A DNA stretch of 57,016 bases from contig NZ_SJOO01000017.1 in the NCBI RefSeq assembly GCF_004331265.1, positions 1-57,016 of the forward strand, in the 5' to 3' direction. The notes below the pieces were generated by a model, which saw only the letters and a list, made by a program, of their open reading frames with translations, made no database searches and was not told the DNA's origin. How positions within the stretch are numbered: the stretch's first letter is position 1; each line of letters opens with the position of its first letter. This DNA comes from Enterobacter wuhouensis (lineage in GTDB: Bacteria; Pseudomonadota; Gammaproteobacteria; Enterobacterales; Enterobacteriaceae). This document shows, one piece after another, positions 23,028-32,099 of the stretch. Position numbers and translations under genes: made by a program.

Positions 23028-24500
23028 TTATTTGCTTTTCTTAATATGCTTAATCAAACGCTTACGCTTACGCATCTGGTTTGGCGTCAGGGTGTTACGC
23101 TTGTTCGCAAACGGGTTTTCCCCTTCCTTGAACTGAATACGAATAGGCGTACCCATCACGTCCAGGGATTTGCGGAAGTAGTTCATCAGATAGCGCTTGT
23201 AGGAATCCGGCAGGTCTTTTACCTGGTTACCGTGAATTACCACGATTGGCGGGTTGTAACCACCGGCGTGAGCATATTTCAGCTTCACGCGACGACCGCG
23301 AACCAATGGCGGCTGATGGTCTTCTGCAGCCATGTTCATGATACGGGTCAGCATAGCGGTGCTCTGACGACGGGTCGAGCTGTCATAGGCTTCGCGAACG
23401 GATTCGAACAAGTTGCCCACGCCGCTGCCGTGCAGCGCAGAGATGAAGTGCACGCGAGCGAAGTCGATAAAGCCCAGACGGAAGTCCAGGGTCTCTTTCA
23501 CCTGCTCTCTCACTTCGTTGCTCAGGCCATCCCACTTGTTAACCACGATAACCAGTGAGCGCCCACTATTCAGGATAAAGCCGAGCAGAGAGAGATCCTG
23601 ATCGGAAATACCTTCGCGCGCGTCGATAACCAGCAGCACCACGTTGGCATCTTCGATTGCCTGCAGCGTTTTAATGACGGAGAATTTTTCCACCACGTCA
23701 GTGATCTTCCCACGCTTGCGCACGCCCGCAGTGTCGATGAGGACAAACTCACGTTCATCGCGCTGCATGGGAATGTAGATACTGTCGCGCGTGGTGCCCG
23801 GCATGTCGTAAACCACAACGCGCTCTTCACCGAGAATACGGTTAGTAAGCGTAGACTTACCTACGTTTGGACGCCCCACGATAGCCAGCTTGATAGGCAG
23901 ATCCTGCGGGTTGAAGGTGTCTTCAGGCTCTTCTTCGCCCTCTTCACTTTCTTCGAACTGCGCCCAGTACTCTGCGTCTTCGTCCACTTCTTCCGGTGGA
24001 TTCACTTCGTCAACCCATGGCAGAAGAACGGTTTCAAGCAGGCTGGTCACGCCACGACCGTGAGAGGCCGCAATCGGGTAGATGTCACCCAGCCCTAAAG
24101 ACCAGAAATCCGCAACGGCCTGATCGGCATCAATGCCGTCAGTTTTGTTCGCCACCAGGAAGGTTGGCTTTTCACGCGCGCGCAGGTGTTTTGCAATAGC
24201 GGAGTCTGCAGGCATCAGGCCAGCACGGGCATCCACCATGAACAGCACCACGTCCGCTTCTTCAATCGCCAGCAGAGACTGTTCCGCCATGCGGGTTTCA
24301 ACGCCGTCTTCCGTACCGTCAATACCACCGGTATCGATACAGATGAACTCGCGTCCTTCCACCTCTGCACGACCGTACTTACGGTCACGCGTCAGCCCCG
24401 GGAAATCCGCAACCAGCGCATCACGGGTGCGTGTTAAACGGTTAAAAAGAGTGGATTTTCCAACGTTAGGGCGCCCGACAAGCGCGACCACAGGTACCAT
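23028..24500 (-). CDS. der: Double-Era-like GTPase Der (EngA)
   Basis: Essential GTPase of 50S ribosome assembly. ATG at 24500 (MVPVVALVGRPNVGKS) gives 490 residues, the E. coli length; a GAGG ribosome-binding site lies about 8 bp upstream. Two G domains are visible, each with GRPNVGKST and DTAG/DTGG boxes (DFPGLTRD and DMPGTTRD switch regions), joined by an acidic linker (FEESEEGEEEPED), followed by the KH-like C-terminal domain and a basic tail. Confidence 0.98.
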   Translation of the reverse strand: MVPVVALVGRPNVGKSTLFNRLTRTRDALVADFPGLTRDRKYGRAEVEGREFICIDTGGIDGTEDGVETRMAEQSLLAIEEADVVLFMVDARAGLMPADSAIAKHLRAREKPTFLVANKTDGIDADQAVADFWSLGLGDIYPIAASHGRGVTSLLETVLLPWVDEVNPPEEVDEDAEYWAQFEESEEGEEEPEDTFNPQDLPIKLAIVGRPNVGKSTLTNRILGEERVVVYDMPGTTRDSIYIPMQRDEREFVLIDTAGVRKRGKITDVVEKFSVIKTLQAIEDANVVLLVIDAREGISDQDLSLLGFILNSGRSLVIVVNKWDGLSNEVREQVKETLDFRLGFIDFARVHFISALHGSGVGNLFESVREAYDSSTRRQSTAMLTRIMNMAAEDHQPPLVRGRRVKLKYAHAGGYNPPIVVIHGNQVKDLPDSYKRYLMNYFRKSLDVMGTPIRIQFKEGENPFANKRNTLTPNQMRKRKRLIKHIKKSK

Positions 24501-24559
24501 GTTTGAAGCCTCATAAAATTCAAATAAACGTCGCTTTTGCGGCGTTTTTAAAAATGTCA

Positions 24560-24589
24560 AAACGGCTCCTGAGTGAACAGGAGCCGTTT
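24560..24589 (-). terminator. bamB terminator
   Basis: A 12-bp perfect stem (AAACGGCTCCTG/CAGGAGCCGTTT) with a 6-nt loop, 23 bp after the bamB stop. On the minus strand it is followed by TTGACATTTTT, a partly T-rich tail. Confidence 0.8.
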
Positions 24590-24612
24590 AGTATACTACA
24601 ACCGCCGGTTAA

Positions 24613-25791
24613 TTAACGCGTGATCGCGTACAGCGTGCCGTCTTTTGCCTGAATCAGCAGTTTGCCGTCAGCCACAACCGGGTCCGTCAGGAAACCGGAA
24701 CTGTCGACTTTTTGCTGCGCCGTGAAGCGGCCCGTTTCAGGGTCAATCCAGTGCATGTAACCTTCGCTATCACCCACCACCAGGCTACCGTTGTACAGGG
24801 CCGGTGACGTCAGCAGACGGTGCAGCAGATCGCTTTGCGTCCACAGCGTGACGCCACCGTCGGTGCTCAGTGCCAGCAGGCGATCGTTCTGGTCAACCAT
24901 ATAGATACGGTTGCCATCAACAACGAAATCATTCACGGAGCCCAGCTCACGTTTCCACATGATCTGGCCGCTGCGCAGGTCCAGCGCGGTCAGGTTGCCG
25001 TTGTAGGCCAGGGCGTAAACGACACCGTCAACGATAACCGGCGTCGTATCTACGTCGCTCAGACGGTCGATCTCAGTAGAACCGGTCGCCTGGGAGATAC
25101 GCTGCTGCCAAATCATCTGGCCCTGCTGCATCAGCACGGCGCTCACGCGACCGTTGTCACCGCCAACAATGGCCGCACCAAACGCCGTTGCCGGCGCGGA
25201 TTCACCGCGCAGGGAGAGCGCTGGCATATCCAGGTTAACCGTCCATTTTACCAGACCGTCAGCTTCGTTCAGCGCCTGCAGCTGGCCGTTGCTGGTATGA
25301 ATCAGCACCAGACCGTCGCTCACCACTGGACGAGACAGGGATTCACCGGCAACGGTTGTTTGCCAGGCAATAGAACCGTCGCTGCTGTTCAGCGCATAAA
25401 CCTGCGCCTTTTCACTACCTACGTAGACGTGACCGCCGGCAACGGTCAGGCCGCCAGACAGCAGTGCAGGCTTACGGGAGAACCAGCCGTCTTTTTCCGC
25501 CAGGTTAACGGACCACACTTCTTTCCCGTCGTCGGCATTGACCGCTTTCACGGTGCCTTTACGGTCGGCGGCATAGACAACGCTGTCCGCATATGCCGGA
25601 TGCAGGTTGGAATAAAAGTCACCAATACCGTCACCCACGGAGACGTCCCATGCGGTGGACGGCGTAAACTGGTTTTCAACCGTCGGCAGCGGGGACATTT
25701 TGACAACATCTTCTTCGCCACTGAACAGTGAACAGCCACTCAATAACGTAACGGAAAGCAGTCCTGGCAGAAGTAATTTACGCAATTGCAT
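24613..25791 (-). CDS. bamB: Outer membrane assembly lipoprotein BamB
   Basis: Lipoprotein of the BAM complex that inserts beta-barrel proteins into the outer membrane. The 392-residue protein equals E. coli length. It has a lipoprotein signal peptide with lipobox LLSG-C (Cys20), then eight PQQ-like beta-propeller repeats with recurring ADGKEVW, SSDGSIAWQT, ALDLRSGQIMWKREL and DPETGRF patterns. It follows yfgM by 10 bp and ends at a strong terminator before der. Confidence 0.98.
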   Translation of the reverse strand: MQLRKLLLPGLLSVTLLSGCSLFSGEEDVVKMSPLPTVENQFTPSTAWDVSVGDGIGDFYSNLHPAYADSVVYAADRKGTVKAVNADDGKEVWSVNLAEKDGWFSRKPALLSGGLTVAGGHVYVGSEKAQVYALNSSDGSIAWQTTVAGESLSRPVVSDGLVLIHTSNGQLQALNEADGLVKWTVNLDMPALSLRGESAPATAFGAAIVGGDNGRVSAVLMQQGQMIWQQRISQATGSTEIDRLSDVDTTPVIVDGVVYALAYNGNLTALDLRSGQIMWKRELGSVNDFVVDGNRIYMVDQNDRLLALSTDGGVTLWTQSDLLHRLLTSPALYNGSLVVGDSEGYMHWIDPETGRFTAQQKVDSSGFLTDPVVADGKLLIQAKDGTLYAITR

Positions 25792-25801
25792 CGGGTCCCT
25801 C

Positions 25802-26422
25802 TCAGACGGACAAATTATTTATTTTCATCTGCATCATTTCGCTCAGCGCAGGTGAAGCGTTGCTGTCTACGCCAGCTTGCCACGCTTTACGCGCGCCCGC
25901 TTTGTCACCTTTGCTCAGCAGTGCTTCACCGCGCAGATCGGCAACGATGGCAGCAAAGCCTTCGCCTTTGATGGTATCGAGCGTTTTCAGCGCTTCATCA
26001 GCTTTTTTCTGCTGAACCTGGATACGCGCCAGGCGCAGAGTGATGACCGCTTTCAGATTATCATCGCTTGCAGCCGCAAGCCCCTGCGACAGCTGTGCAG
26101 CGGCTTTGTCCAGCTCGTTCTTATCAACGTACTGCTGAGCCACTTCCAGCGCGGCCAACGCACCGTAGGTGTTTTTATTGTCCGCAGCAAATTTCTCTGC
26201 CGCCGTCAGCGTCTGTGGCTGGTCAGCACGAATCGCGCTAACGGTATTTTCGTAGCTCAGAGACGAGCCGCGCGCGGAATCAGCCTGATGGTTGTTCCAG
26301 TAGCGCCAGCCAACTAAGGCACCCACACCTAAAATAACCCCAACAACCAGGGCTTTGCCGTTCTCAGCAAAGAAGCGTTTAATCGCATCGACCTGATCGT
26401 GTTCGTTTTCGTACATTTCCAC
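25802..26422 (-). CDS. yfgM: YfgM, ancillary SecYEG translocon protein
   Basis: A single-pass inner-membrane protein with a periplasmic TPR-like domain; in E. coli it associates with PpiD and SecYEG. The start is GTG at 26422 (coding MEMYENEHDQVDAIKRFF) because AAGGAG lies 9 bp upstream and this gives 206 residues as in E. coli; a longer frame upstream overlaps the hisS end. The transmembrane segment is ALVVGVILGVGALVGW, residues about 24-39. The C-terminus MMQMKINNLSV is typical. Confidence 0.95.
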   Translation of the reverse strand: MEMYENEHDQVDAIKRFFAENGKALVVGVILGVGALVGWRYWNNHQADSARGSSLSYENTVSAIRADQPQTLTAAEKFAADNKNTYGALAALEVAQQYVDKNELDKAAAQLSQGLAAASDDNLKAVITLRLARIQVQQKKADEALKTLDTIKGEGFAAIVADLRGEALLSKGDKAGARKAWQAGVDSNASPALSEMMQMKINNLSV

Positions 26423-26435
26423 GCCGTCTTTCTCC

Positions 26436-27710
26436 TTAGCCCAATAGAGTGCGCAAGTGCGCCGCAACGCCGTCCTGCGTTACCGTTGTTTGCTCACCAG
26501 AGCGCAGGTCTTTTACCACCACTTCGCCGTTAGCCACTTCGGACTCACCCAGCACCAGTGCGATACTTGCGCCCCACTTATCGGCACGAGCAAACTGTTT
26601 TTTGAAGTTGCCGCCGCCATGGTTGGTCATCAGCTTAACGTCCGGCAGTGCATCACGCACGCGTTCGGCAAGCTGCATCGCCGCAGGCTGCGTATCCGCA
26701 CCTGAGGCCACCAGGTATATATCGACAACGGAATCTGCTTTAAATTCCGGATTAACTGCCTGAACCAGCAAAACAAGTCGCTCAAGGCCCATTGCAAAAC
26801 CGACACCCGGCGCAGCGCGACCACCCAGCTGCTCAACCAGGCCGTCATAACGACCGCCTGCGCAGACCGTTCCTTGCGAACCCAGGCTCGAAGTGACCCA
26901 TTCAAAAACGGTACGGTTATAGTAGTCCAGACCGCGCACCAGACGCTGGTTGACGGTATAGGCAATGCCCGCCGCTTCCAGCAGCTTGCACAGGCCAGCA
27001 AAGTGCTCGCGTGAATCCTCGTCGAGGTAATCGCCCAGCGCAGGCGCATCGTTCAGCAGCGCCTGTACGTCCGGATTCTTGGAATCGAGAACGCGCAGCG
27101 GGTTGCTGTACATACGACGCTTGCAGTCTTCATCAAGCTTGTCTTTATGCTGTTCCAGGAAAGCAACCAGCGCATCGCGGTAGTTAGCGCGCGCTTCCAG
27201 AGAGCCAATAGAGTTCAGCTCCAGTGAAACATGCTCAGAGATACCGAGCGCGCGCCACCAGCGGGCTGTCAGCATGATCAGCTCGGCGTCGATGTCTGGC
27301 CCCTGCAGGCCGAAAACTTCCACACCCAGCTGGTTGAACTGGCGATAACGGCCTTTCTGCGGACGTTCGTGGCGGAACATTGGGCCGATATACCACAGGC
27401 GCTGCTCCTGATTGTACAGAAGACCATGTTCGATGCCGGCGCGTACGCAGCCCGCCGTACCTTCCGGACGCAGGGTCAGGCTGTCGCCGTTGCGATCCTC
27501 AAAGGTATACATCTCTTTTTCAACCACGTCGGTCACTTCACCGATAGCGCGTTTGAATAACGGGGTCTGCTCTACAATCGGCAAACGGATTTCGCTGTAA
27601 CCGTAGCTGCCGAGCACCTGTTTCAGTGTGCCTTCAATGCGCTGCCAGATGGCGGTTTCGCCAGGCAGATAATCGTTCATGCCGCGGATGGCTTGAATGT
27701 TCTTTGCCAC
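26436..27710 (-). CDS. hisS: Histidyl-tRNA synthetase
   Basis: Class II aminoacyl-tRNA synthetase. GTG at 27710 (coding MAKNIQAIRGMNDYLPGE) gives 424 residues, the E. coli length. Motif 2 is MFRHERPQKGRYRQF, the histidine-specific motif is RLVRGLDYYNRTVFEW, motif 3 is VGFAMGLERLVLL, and the anticodon-binding domain starts near residue 330 (DIYLVASG). It is followed 13 bp later by yfgM. Upstream is a hairpin-terminator region resembling SroE. Confidence 0.98.
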   Translation of the reverse strand: MAKNIQAIRGMNDYLPGETAIWQRIEGTLKQVLGSYGYSEIRLPIVEQTPLFKRAIGEVTDVVEKEMYTFEDRNGDSLTLRPEGTAGCVRAGIEHGLLYNQEQRLWYIGPMFRHERPQKGRYRQFNQLGVEVFGLQGPDIDAELIMLTARWWRALGISEHVSLELNSIGSLEARANYRDALVAFLEQHKDKLDEDCKRRMYSNPLRVLDSKNPDVQALLNDAPALGDYLDEDSREHFAGLCKLLEAAGIAYTVNQRLVRGLDYYNRTVFEWVTSSLGSQGTVCAGGRYDGLVEQLGGRAAPGVGFAMGLERLVLLVQAVNPEFKADSVVDIYLVASGADTQPAAMQLAERVRDALPDVKLMTNHGGGNFKKQFARADKWGASIALVLGESEVANGEVVVKDLRSGEQTTVTQDGVAAHLRTLLG

Positions 27711-27731
27711 GTTTATTCTCTTTCTATATAC

Positions 27732-27790
27732 AAAAAAAACCCAAAGAATGGGTTCAATCATACATGGGAAGCTCGCGGCTTCCCATCACG
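27732..27790 (-). ncRNA. sroE: SroE-like small RNA region between ispG and hisS
   Basis: E. coli encodes the small RNA SroE in the ispG-hisS spacer. Here the same spacer contains a 9-bp perfect hairpin (ATGGGAAGC/GCTTCCCAT, 27764-27786) and then AACCCA-TTCTT-TGGGTT followed by eight Ts on the minus strand (27754-27732), an intrinsic terminator shape. The boundaries are approximate and the 5' end may lie inside ispG. The call rests mainly on position. Confidence 0.5.
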
Positions 27791-28909
27791 TTATTTTTCA
27801 ACCTGCTGAACGCTGATGCGCTGCGCTTCATCCAGCATCGTCGCCTTGGCGCGAATGCGGGCTTCAAGCTGGTCGATCATGTCACTATTATCCAGACGAT
27901 CTTTGCGAACGCCATCTTCATAGAGACCACTTTTCTTGTTGCCGCCGGTCACGCCCAGGGTTGACACCAGCGCTTCGCCCGGACCGTTCACCACGCACCC
28001 GATAATGGACACGTCCATAGGGGTGATGATGTCTTCCAGACGCTGCTCCAGGGCATTTACCGTGCCGATCACGTCAAATTCCTGACGCGAACAGGTTGGG
28101 CAGGCAATGAAGTTGATGCCGCGCGCGCGGATACGCAGTGATTTCAGAATATCGAAACCGACCTTGATCTCTTCTACCGGATCCGCCGCCAGCGAGACGC
28201 GCAGCGTATCACCGATCCCTTCGGAGAGCAGCAGGCCCAGACCAATCGCAGACTTCACAGAACCGCTGCGCAGGCCACCGGCTTCGGTGATCCCAAGGTG
28301 CAGCGGCTGTTCGATCTGTTTTGCCAGCAGGCGATAGGACTCTACTGCCAGGAAAACATCGGACGCTTTAACGCTTACCTTGAACTGATCGAAGTTAAGA
28401 CGATCCAGATGATCTACGTGACGCATGGCGGATTCGAGCAGCGCCTGAGGCGTTGGCTCACCGTATTTTTCCTGGAGATCTTTTTCCAGTGAACCGGCGT
28501 TGACGCCGATACGGATAGGAATATTTTTATCGCGGGCGCAGTCCACAACCATGCGGATACGCTCTTCGTTGCCGATGTTGCCTGGGTTAATACGCAGGCA
28601 GTCGACGCCGTATTCAGCGACCTTCAGCGCAATGCGGTAGTCGAAGTGAATATCCGCAACCAGCGGCACGCTGACCTGCTGTTTGATCAGTTTAAAAGCC
28701 TCAGCGGCATCCATTGTCGGCACGGAAACGCGAACAATGTCCGCGCCCACGCGCTCTAATGCTTTGATTTGATTGACCGTCGCTTCCACATCCGTGGTGC
28801 GCGTATTGGTCATCGACTGGACGGCGATAGGCGCGCCGTCGCCGATTGGCACATTCCCAACGTAAATCCGTTTCGATTTTCTACGTTGAATCGGAGCCTG
28901 GTTATGCAT
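27791..28909 (-). CDS. ispG: 4-hydroxy-3-methylbut-2-enyl diphosphate synthase IspG (GcpE)
   Basis: Iron-sulfur enzyme of the non-mevalonate isoprenoid pathway, reducing MEcPP to HMBPP. At 372 residues it equals E. coli. The 4Fe-4S ligands are the two Cys of ACPTCSRQEFD and the Cys of IGCVVNGPGEA. The N-terminal TIM barrel shows VGNVPIGDGAPIAVQSMTNT. It lies 26 bp after rodZ in the leftward cluster. Confidence 0.98.
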   Translation of the reverse strand: MHNQAPIQRRKSKRIYVGNVPIGDGAPIAVQSMTNTRTTDVEATVNQIKALERVGADIVRVSVPTMDAAEAFKLIKQQVSVPLVADIHFDYRIALKVAEYGVDCLRINPGNIGNEERIRMVVDCARDKNIPIRIGVNAGSLEKDLQEKYGEPTPQALLESAMRHVDHLDRLNFDQFKVSVKASDVFLAVESYRLLAKQIEQPLHLGITEAGGLRSGSVKSAIGLGLLLSEGIGDTLRVSLAADPVEEIKVGFDILKSLRIRARGINFIACPTCSRQEFDVIGTVNALEQRLEDIITPMDVSIIGCVVNGPGEALVSTLGVTGGNKKSGLYEDGVRKDRLDNSDMIDQLEARIRAKATMLDEAQRISVQQVEK

Positions 28910-28935
28910 GAAAAATCTCCCGCGTAGCCCGTCTG

Positions 28936-29940
28936 TTACTGTGCTGCTGATTGTTCGGCATTAACGGTAAGACGCGCAACCTGGTTAGTTCTGATAAAGC
29001 GGCTCAGGTCGACAGGTTTTCCTTGATACTGGATCTGAACCGCTGCCGGAGCGCCGATTTTAAGTTTATACGGTGCCTCACCGGTTAGGTTTAACGTGCC
29101 GTCTTTACGCTGCAGGCCGCTAAACAGCTTTTTGCCCGTTGCGTCGGTCACTTCTAACCAGCAGTCGGCGCTGAAATTCATCACCAGCGCGTTTGGATCG
29201 GCAGCAGGCGTTGCGGTGCCGGCCGGGTCCGTAGGCAGTGAAGCGGCACTGTCATTCGCTGTTGCTGCCGGAGCGGTATCAACGTTAGCCTGGGAAGGCG
29301 AAACCACCGCGTTCGGGTCCTGAGTTTGAGGCGCAGAGCCCGCGCTAGCCGTGGCTTCTGGCGTCTGTGCAGCATCGGTTGCTGGCGTATCTGTCGCCGC
29401 CGTCTGTGGTTCGCTGGAGGTTGCCGCGCCTTCAGTACTCAGCGGCACGCTCTGCGCGTTATCATTTCCGGATTGATTCAGCTCAGCCGAGGACTGATCG
29501 GCCATCGTGGTGATCTCTTCCTGCTGCGCCTTGTGGTTTTGCCACCACCATGCGCCCGTCAGGCCGACAACCACAAACAGCACCAGCCAGGTAAAGCTCA
29601 TCAGCCAGCCGTCACGCTTTTTACGACGTTTACCCAGAGAGAAGGTCTGCATCGGCGCAACTTTTGCTGCACGAACCGGCGCCTGCTTCTCCATCATCGG
29701 CAGTAATTCTTCTTCGGGGATATGCACCAGTTTTGCGTATGAGCGGATATAACCGCGCAGAAATGTTGAAGCCAGATCGGCAGGCGCCTTATCTTCTTCA
29801 ATATCGCGAACCGTGGAAACCTTCAGGCACAAGCGTTCTGCAACAGCTTGCTGGCTGAGTCCGAGTTGTTCACGGGCGTTGCGAAGACGAACGCCAGTGG
29901 AGAGTGCTTCATTTTGGTCGTGAGTGGCTTCAGTATTCAT
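28936..29940 (-). CDS. rodZ: Cytoskeletal cell-shape protein RodZ
   Basis: Bitopic membrane protein that binds MreB and maintains rod shape. The 334-residue protein has an N-terminal helix-turn-helix domain (RLRNAREQLGLSQQAVAERL), a basic stretch KRRKKRDGW, one transmembrane segment (SFTWLVLFVVVGLTGAWWW, about 114-132), a long low-complexity Ala/Thr/Pro-rich periplasmic linker and a C-terminal beta domain (SADCWLEVTDATGKKLFSG). The linker differs in length and sequence from E. coli, as usual for this region. Confidence 0.97.
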   Translation of the reverse strand: MNTEATHDQNEALSTGVRLRNAREQLGLSQQAVAERLCLKVSTVRDIEEDKAPADLASTFLRGYIRSYAKLVHIPEEELLPMMEKQAPVRAAKVAPMQTFSLGKRRKKRDGWLMSFTWLVLFVVVGLTGAWWWQNHKAQQEEITTMADQSSAELNQSGNDNAQSVPLSTEGAATSSEPQTAATDTPATDAAQTPEATASAGSAPQTQDPNAVVSPSQANVDTAPAATANDSAASLPTDPAGTATPAADPNALVMNFSADCWLEVTDATGKKLFSGLQRKDGTLNLTGEAPYKLKIGAPAAVQIQYQGKPVDLSRFIRTNQVARLTVNAEQSAAQ

Positions 29941-30040
29941 TCGCTACAACTACTGGTACGTGAAAATAAGGGTTCAGGTGCCGGTGAGTCACAATGCCAC
30001 CCGCACCGCGAAACTTCTGGTCAGTTAACCTTGAACAAAG

Positions 30041-30070
30041 AGTATAAGACTGTCAGCCCGGAGATGACAG
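30041..30070 (-). promoter_or_regulatory. Candidate rodZ promoter
   Basis: On the minus strand CTGTCA (30070-30065) and TATACT (30046-30041) are 18 bp apart, placing a start near 30034, about 94 nt upstream of rodZ. The rest of the 291-bp rlmN-rodZ gap holds the large hairpin after rlmN and AT-rich sequence. Confidence 0.45.
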
Positions 30071-30188
30071 TGCAGCTCTGCCCGCGTGGCTAAACTGTTG
30101 TTACGTCGTTACATACTGCCCGAAAGTCGTATGAAACGCACCGTAATTATTAATCAATCAACACGAATTTGGCTGATTATTCAGTAAG

Positions 30189-30229
30189 ATTATGCTTCAC
30201 GGCGCAGAGAATGCGCCGTGAAGCATAAT
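30189..30229 (-). terminator. Long perfect hairpin immediately after rlmN
   Basis: A perfect 18-bp inverted repeat (arms 30189-30206 and 30212-30229, loop of 5) begins two bases after the rlmN stop codon. No T-run follows on the minus strand (CTTACTG), so it may act as an RNA stabiliser or a partial attenuator before rodZ rather than a standard intrinsic terminator. Confidence 0.6.
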
Positions 30230-30231
30230 AA

Positions 30232-31398
30232 TCAAACAGCTTTGACCGCGATGGTCTCACCCTGCATGCGCTTACGCAGCGTACGTTTGGTACGGTCGAT
30301 GACGTCGCCCGCCAGCTGTCCGCATGCCGCATCGATATCATCCCCACGGGTTTTACGCACGATGGTGGTGAAGCCGTACTCCATTAATACCTTGGAGAAG
30401 CGGTCAATTCGGCTGTTCGAGCTACGGCCGTACGGCGCGCCCGGGAACGGGTTCCATGGGATCAGGTTAATCTTACACGGCGTATCTTTCAGCAGCTCCG
30501 CCAGCTCGTGCGCGTGCTCGGTGCCGTCGTTCACGTGATCGAGCATCACGTATTCGATGGTCACGCGGCCCTGGTTCGCATTGGATTTTTCCAGGTAACG
30601 GCGCACGCCAGCGAGGAAGGTTTCGATATTGTACTTTTTGTTGATCGGTACAATTTCGTCACGGATGGCATCGTTCGGCGCATGCAGGGAGATGGCCAGC
30701 GCCACGTCAATCATGTCGCCCAGCTTATCCAGCGCAGGCACTACGCCAGAGGTAGAGAGCGTTACGCGACGCTTGGACAGACCAAAGCCGAAGTCGTCGA
30801 GCATGATTTCCATGGCAGGCACCACGTTGGTCAGGTTAAGCAGCGGTTCACCCATCCCCATCATCACCACGTTGGTGATTGGGCGGGTGCCGGTCACTTT
30901 TGCCGCGCCAACGATCTTCGCAGCACGCCACACCTGGCCGATAATCTCAGACACGCGCAGGTTACGGTTAAAGCCTTGCTGCGCGGTAGAGCAGAATTTG
31001 CACTCCAGCGCGCATCCTACCTGAGAAGAGACGCACAGCGTGGCGCGGTCATCTTCCGGAATATAGACGGTTTCAACGCGCTGATCGCCCACGGCAATCG
31101 CCCACTTGATGGTGCCATCGGATGAGCGCTGTTCTTCCACGACTTCAGGAGCGCGGATTTCAGCCACTTCTTTGAGCTTGTTGCGCAGCACTTTGTTGAT
31201 GTCCGTCATGTCATCAAAGTTGTCGCTGCAATAGTGGTACATCCATTTCATTACCTGATCGGCACGAAACGGCTTCTCACCCATATCTTTGAAGAACTCG
31301 CGCATCTGCTGACGGTTCAGATCCAGCAGGTTGATTTTTCCATTTTTATTTGGAACCGCAGGAATGGCGACTTCGGAGGTATTCACTAATTCAGACAT
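30232..31398 (-). CDS. rlmN: 23S rRNA/tRNA adenine C2-methyltransferase RlmN
   Basis: Radical SAM enzyme that makes m2A2503 in 23S rRNA and m2A37 in some tRNAs. The 388-residue protein has the CxxxCxxC cluster motif in GCALECKFCSTAQQG, the SAM-binding GMGEPLLNL, and the methyl-carrying second Cys in DDIDAACGQLAGD near the C-terminus. The N-terminus is slightly longer and more divergent than E. coli RlmN (384). It lies between ndk and rodZ as in E. coli. Confidence 0.98.
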   Translation of the reverse strand: MSELVNTSEVAIPAVPNKNGKINLLDLNRQQMREFFKDMGEKPFRADQVMKWMYHYCSDNFDDMTDINKVLRNKLKEVAEIRAPEVVEEQRSSDGTIKWAIAVGDQRVETVYIPEDDRATLCVSSQVGCALECKFCSTAQQGFNRNLRVSEIIGQVWRAAKIVGAAKVTGTRPITNVVMMGMGEPLLNLTNVVPAMEIMLDDFGFGLSKRRVTLSTSGVVPALDKLGDMIDVALAISLHAPNDAIRDEIVPINKKYNIETFLAGVRRYLEKSNANQGRVTIEYVMLDHVNDGTEHAHELAELLKDTPCKINLIPWNPFPGAPYGRSSNSRIDRFSKVLMEYGFTTIVRKTRGDDIDAACGQLAGDVIDRTKRTLRKRMQGETIAVKAV

Positions 31399-31444
31399 AA
31401 TTTTTTCCGGCCTCGTTGTTACACGTTATGGCCCGTGGAGGGTT

Positions 31445-31487
31445 GAAAAGAAACGCCCCGGAAAGCAGTTTGCTCATCCGGGGCGTT
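31445..31487 (-). terminator. ndk terminator
   Basis: A 10-bp perfect stem AACGCCCCGG/CCGGGGCGTT (31452-31461 with 31478-31487) with a 16-nt loop is followed on the minus strand by TTTCTTTTC. It is 58 bp after the ndk stop and upstream of rlmN. Confidence 0.85.
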
Positions 31488-31545
31488 GCATTGTACAAAG
31501 TCTGGCGCAGGGATGCCACGTTTGCACGCGGCATTTACGAAAATA

Positions 31546-31977
31546 TTAGCGAGTGCGTGCGCACACTTCGCCTTCTGCGAAGAAGAACGCGATTTCGCGA
31601 GCGGCAGATTCAACTGAGTCGGAACCGTGGGTGCCGTTCTCGGTGAAGCTGTCCGCGTAGTCCGCGCGCAGAGTACCTGCCAGCGCGTTGTCCGGGTTAG
31701 TTGCACCCAGCAGGTCGCGGTGACGCTGTACCGCGTTTTCGCCTTCCAGTACGGATACCACGATCGGGCCAGAAGTCATGAACTCGACCAGACCGTCAAA
31801 GAATGGGCGACCTTCGTGTTCAGCATAGAAACCGCGAGCCTGCTCAACGGTCAGGTGCAGCATTTTGGTGCCAACGATCTTAAACCCTGCTGATTCAAAG
31901 CGAGAGAAGATGCTGCCAATAACGTTTTTTGCCACCGCGTTTGGCTTGATGATGGAAAAAGTACGTTCAATAGCCAT
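31546..31977 (-). CDS. ndk: Nucleoside diphosphate kinase
   Basis: Equilibrates nucleoside di- and triphosphates through a phosphohistidine. ATG at 31977 (MAIERTFSIIKPNAVAKN) gives 143 residues, matching E. coli; GAGG lies 7 bp upstream. The catalytic histidine is in ENGTHGSDS (His117 by family numbering). The gene is bracketed by a promoter with a consensus -10 and a clear terminator, so it is monocistronic. Confidence 0.98.
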   Translation of the reverse strand: MAIERTFSIIKPNAVAKNVIGSIFSRFESAGFKIVGTKMLHLTVEQARGFYAEHEGRPFFDGLVEFMTSGPIVVSVLEGENAVQRHRDLLGATNPDNALAGTLRADYADSFTENGTHGSDSVESAAREIAFFFAEGEVCARTR

Positions 31978-32033
31978 GATAACCTCTGTCAAATGTTCTG
32001 TTGTTTTGCATACCGGAGTATGGTGTGGCGCGG

Positions 32034-32062
32034 ATTATAATGAGCAATAGCGCCATTGCCTA
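32034..32062 (-). promoter_or_regulatory. ndk promoter
   Basis: On the minus strand TAGGCA (32062-32057) and a consensus TATAAT (32039-32034) are 17 bp apart, giving a leader of about 50 nt. Confidence 0.65.
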
Positions 32063-32099
32063 TGGTTCCACATAACATTTTTTTAAAATGAGACGAAGA

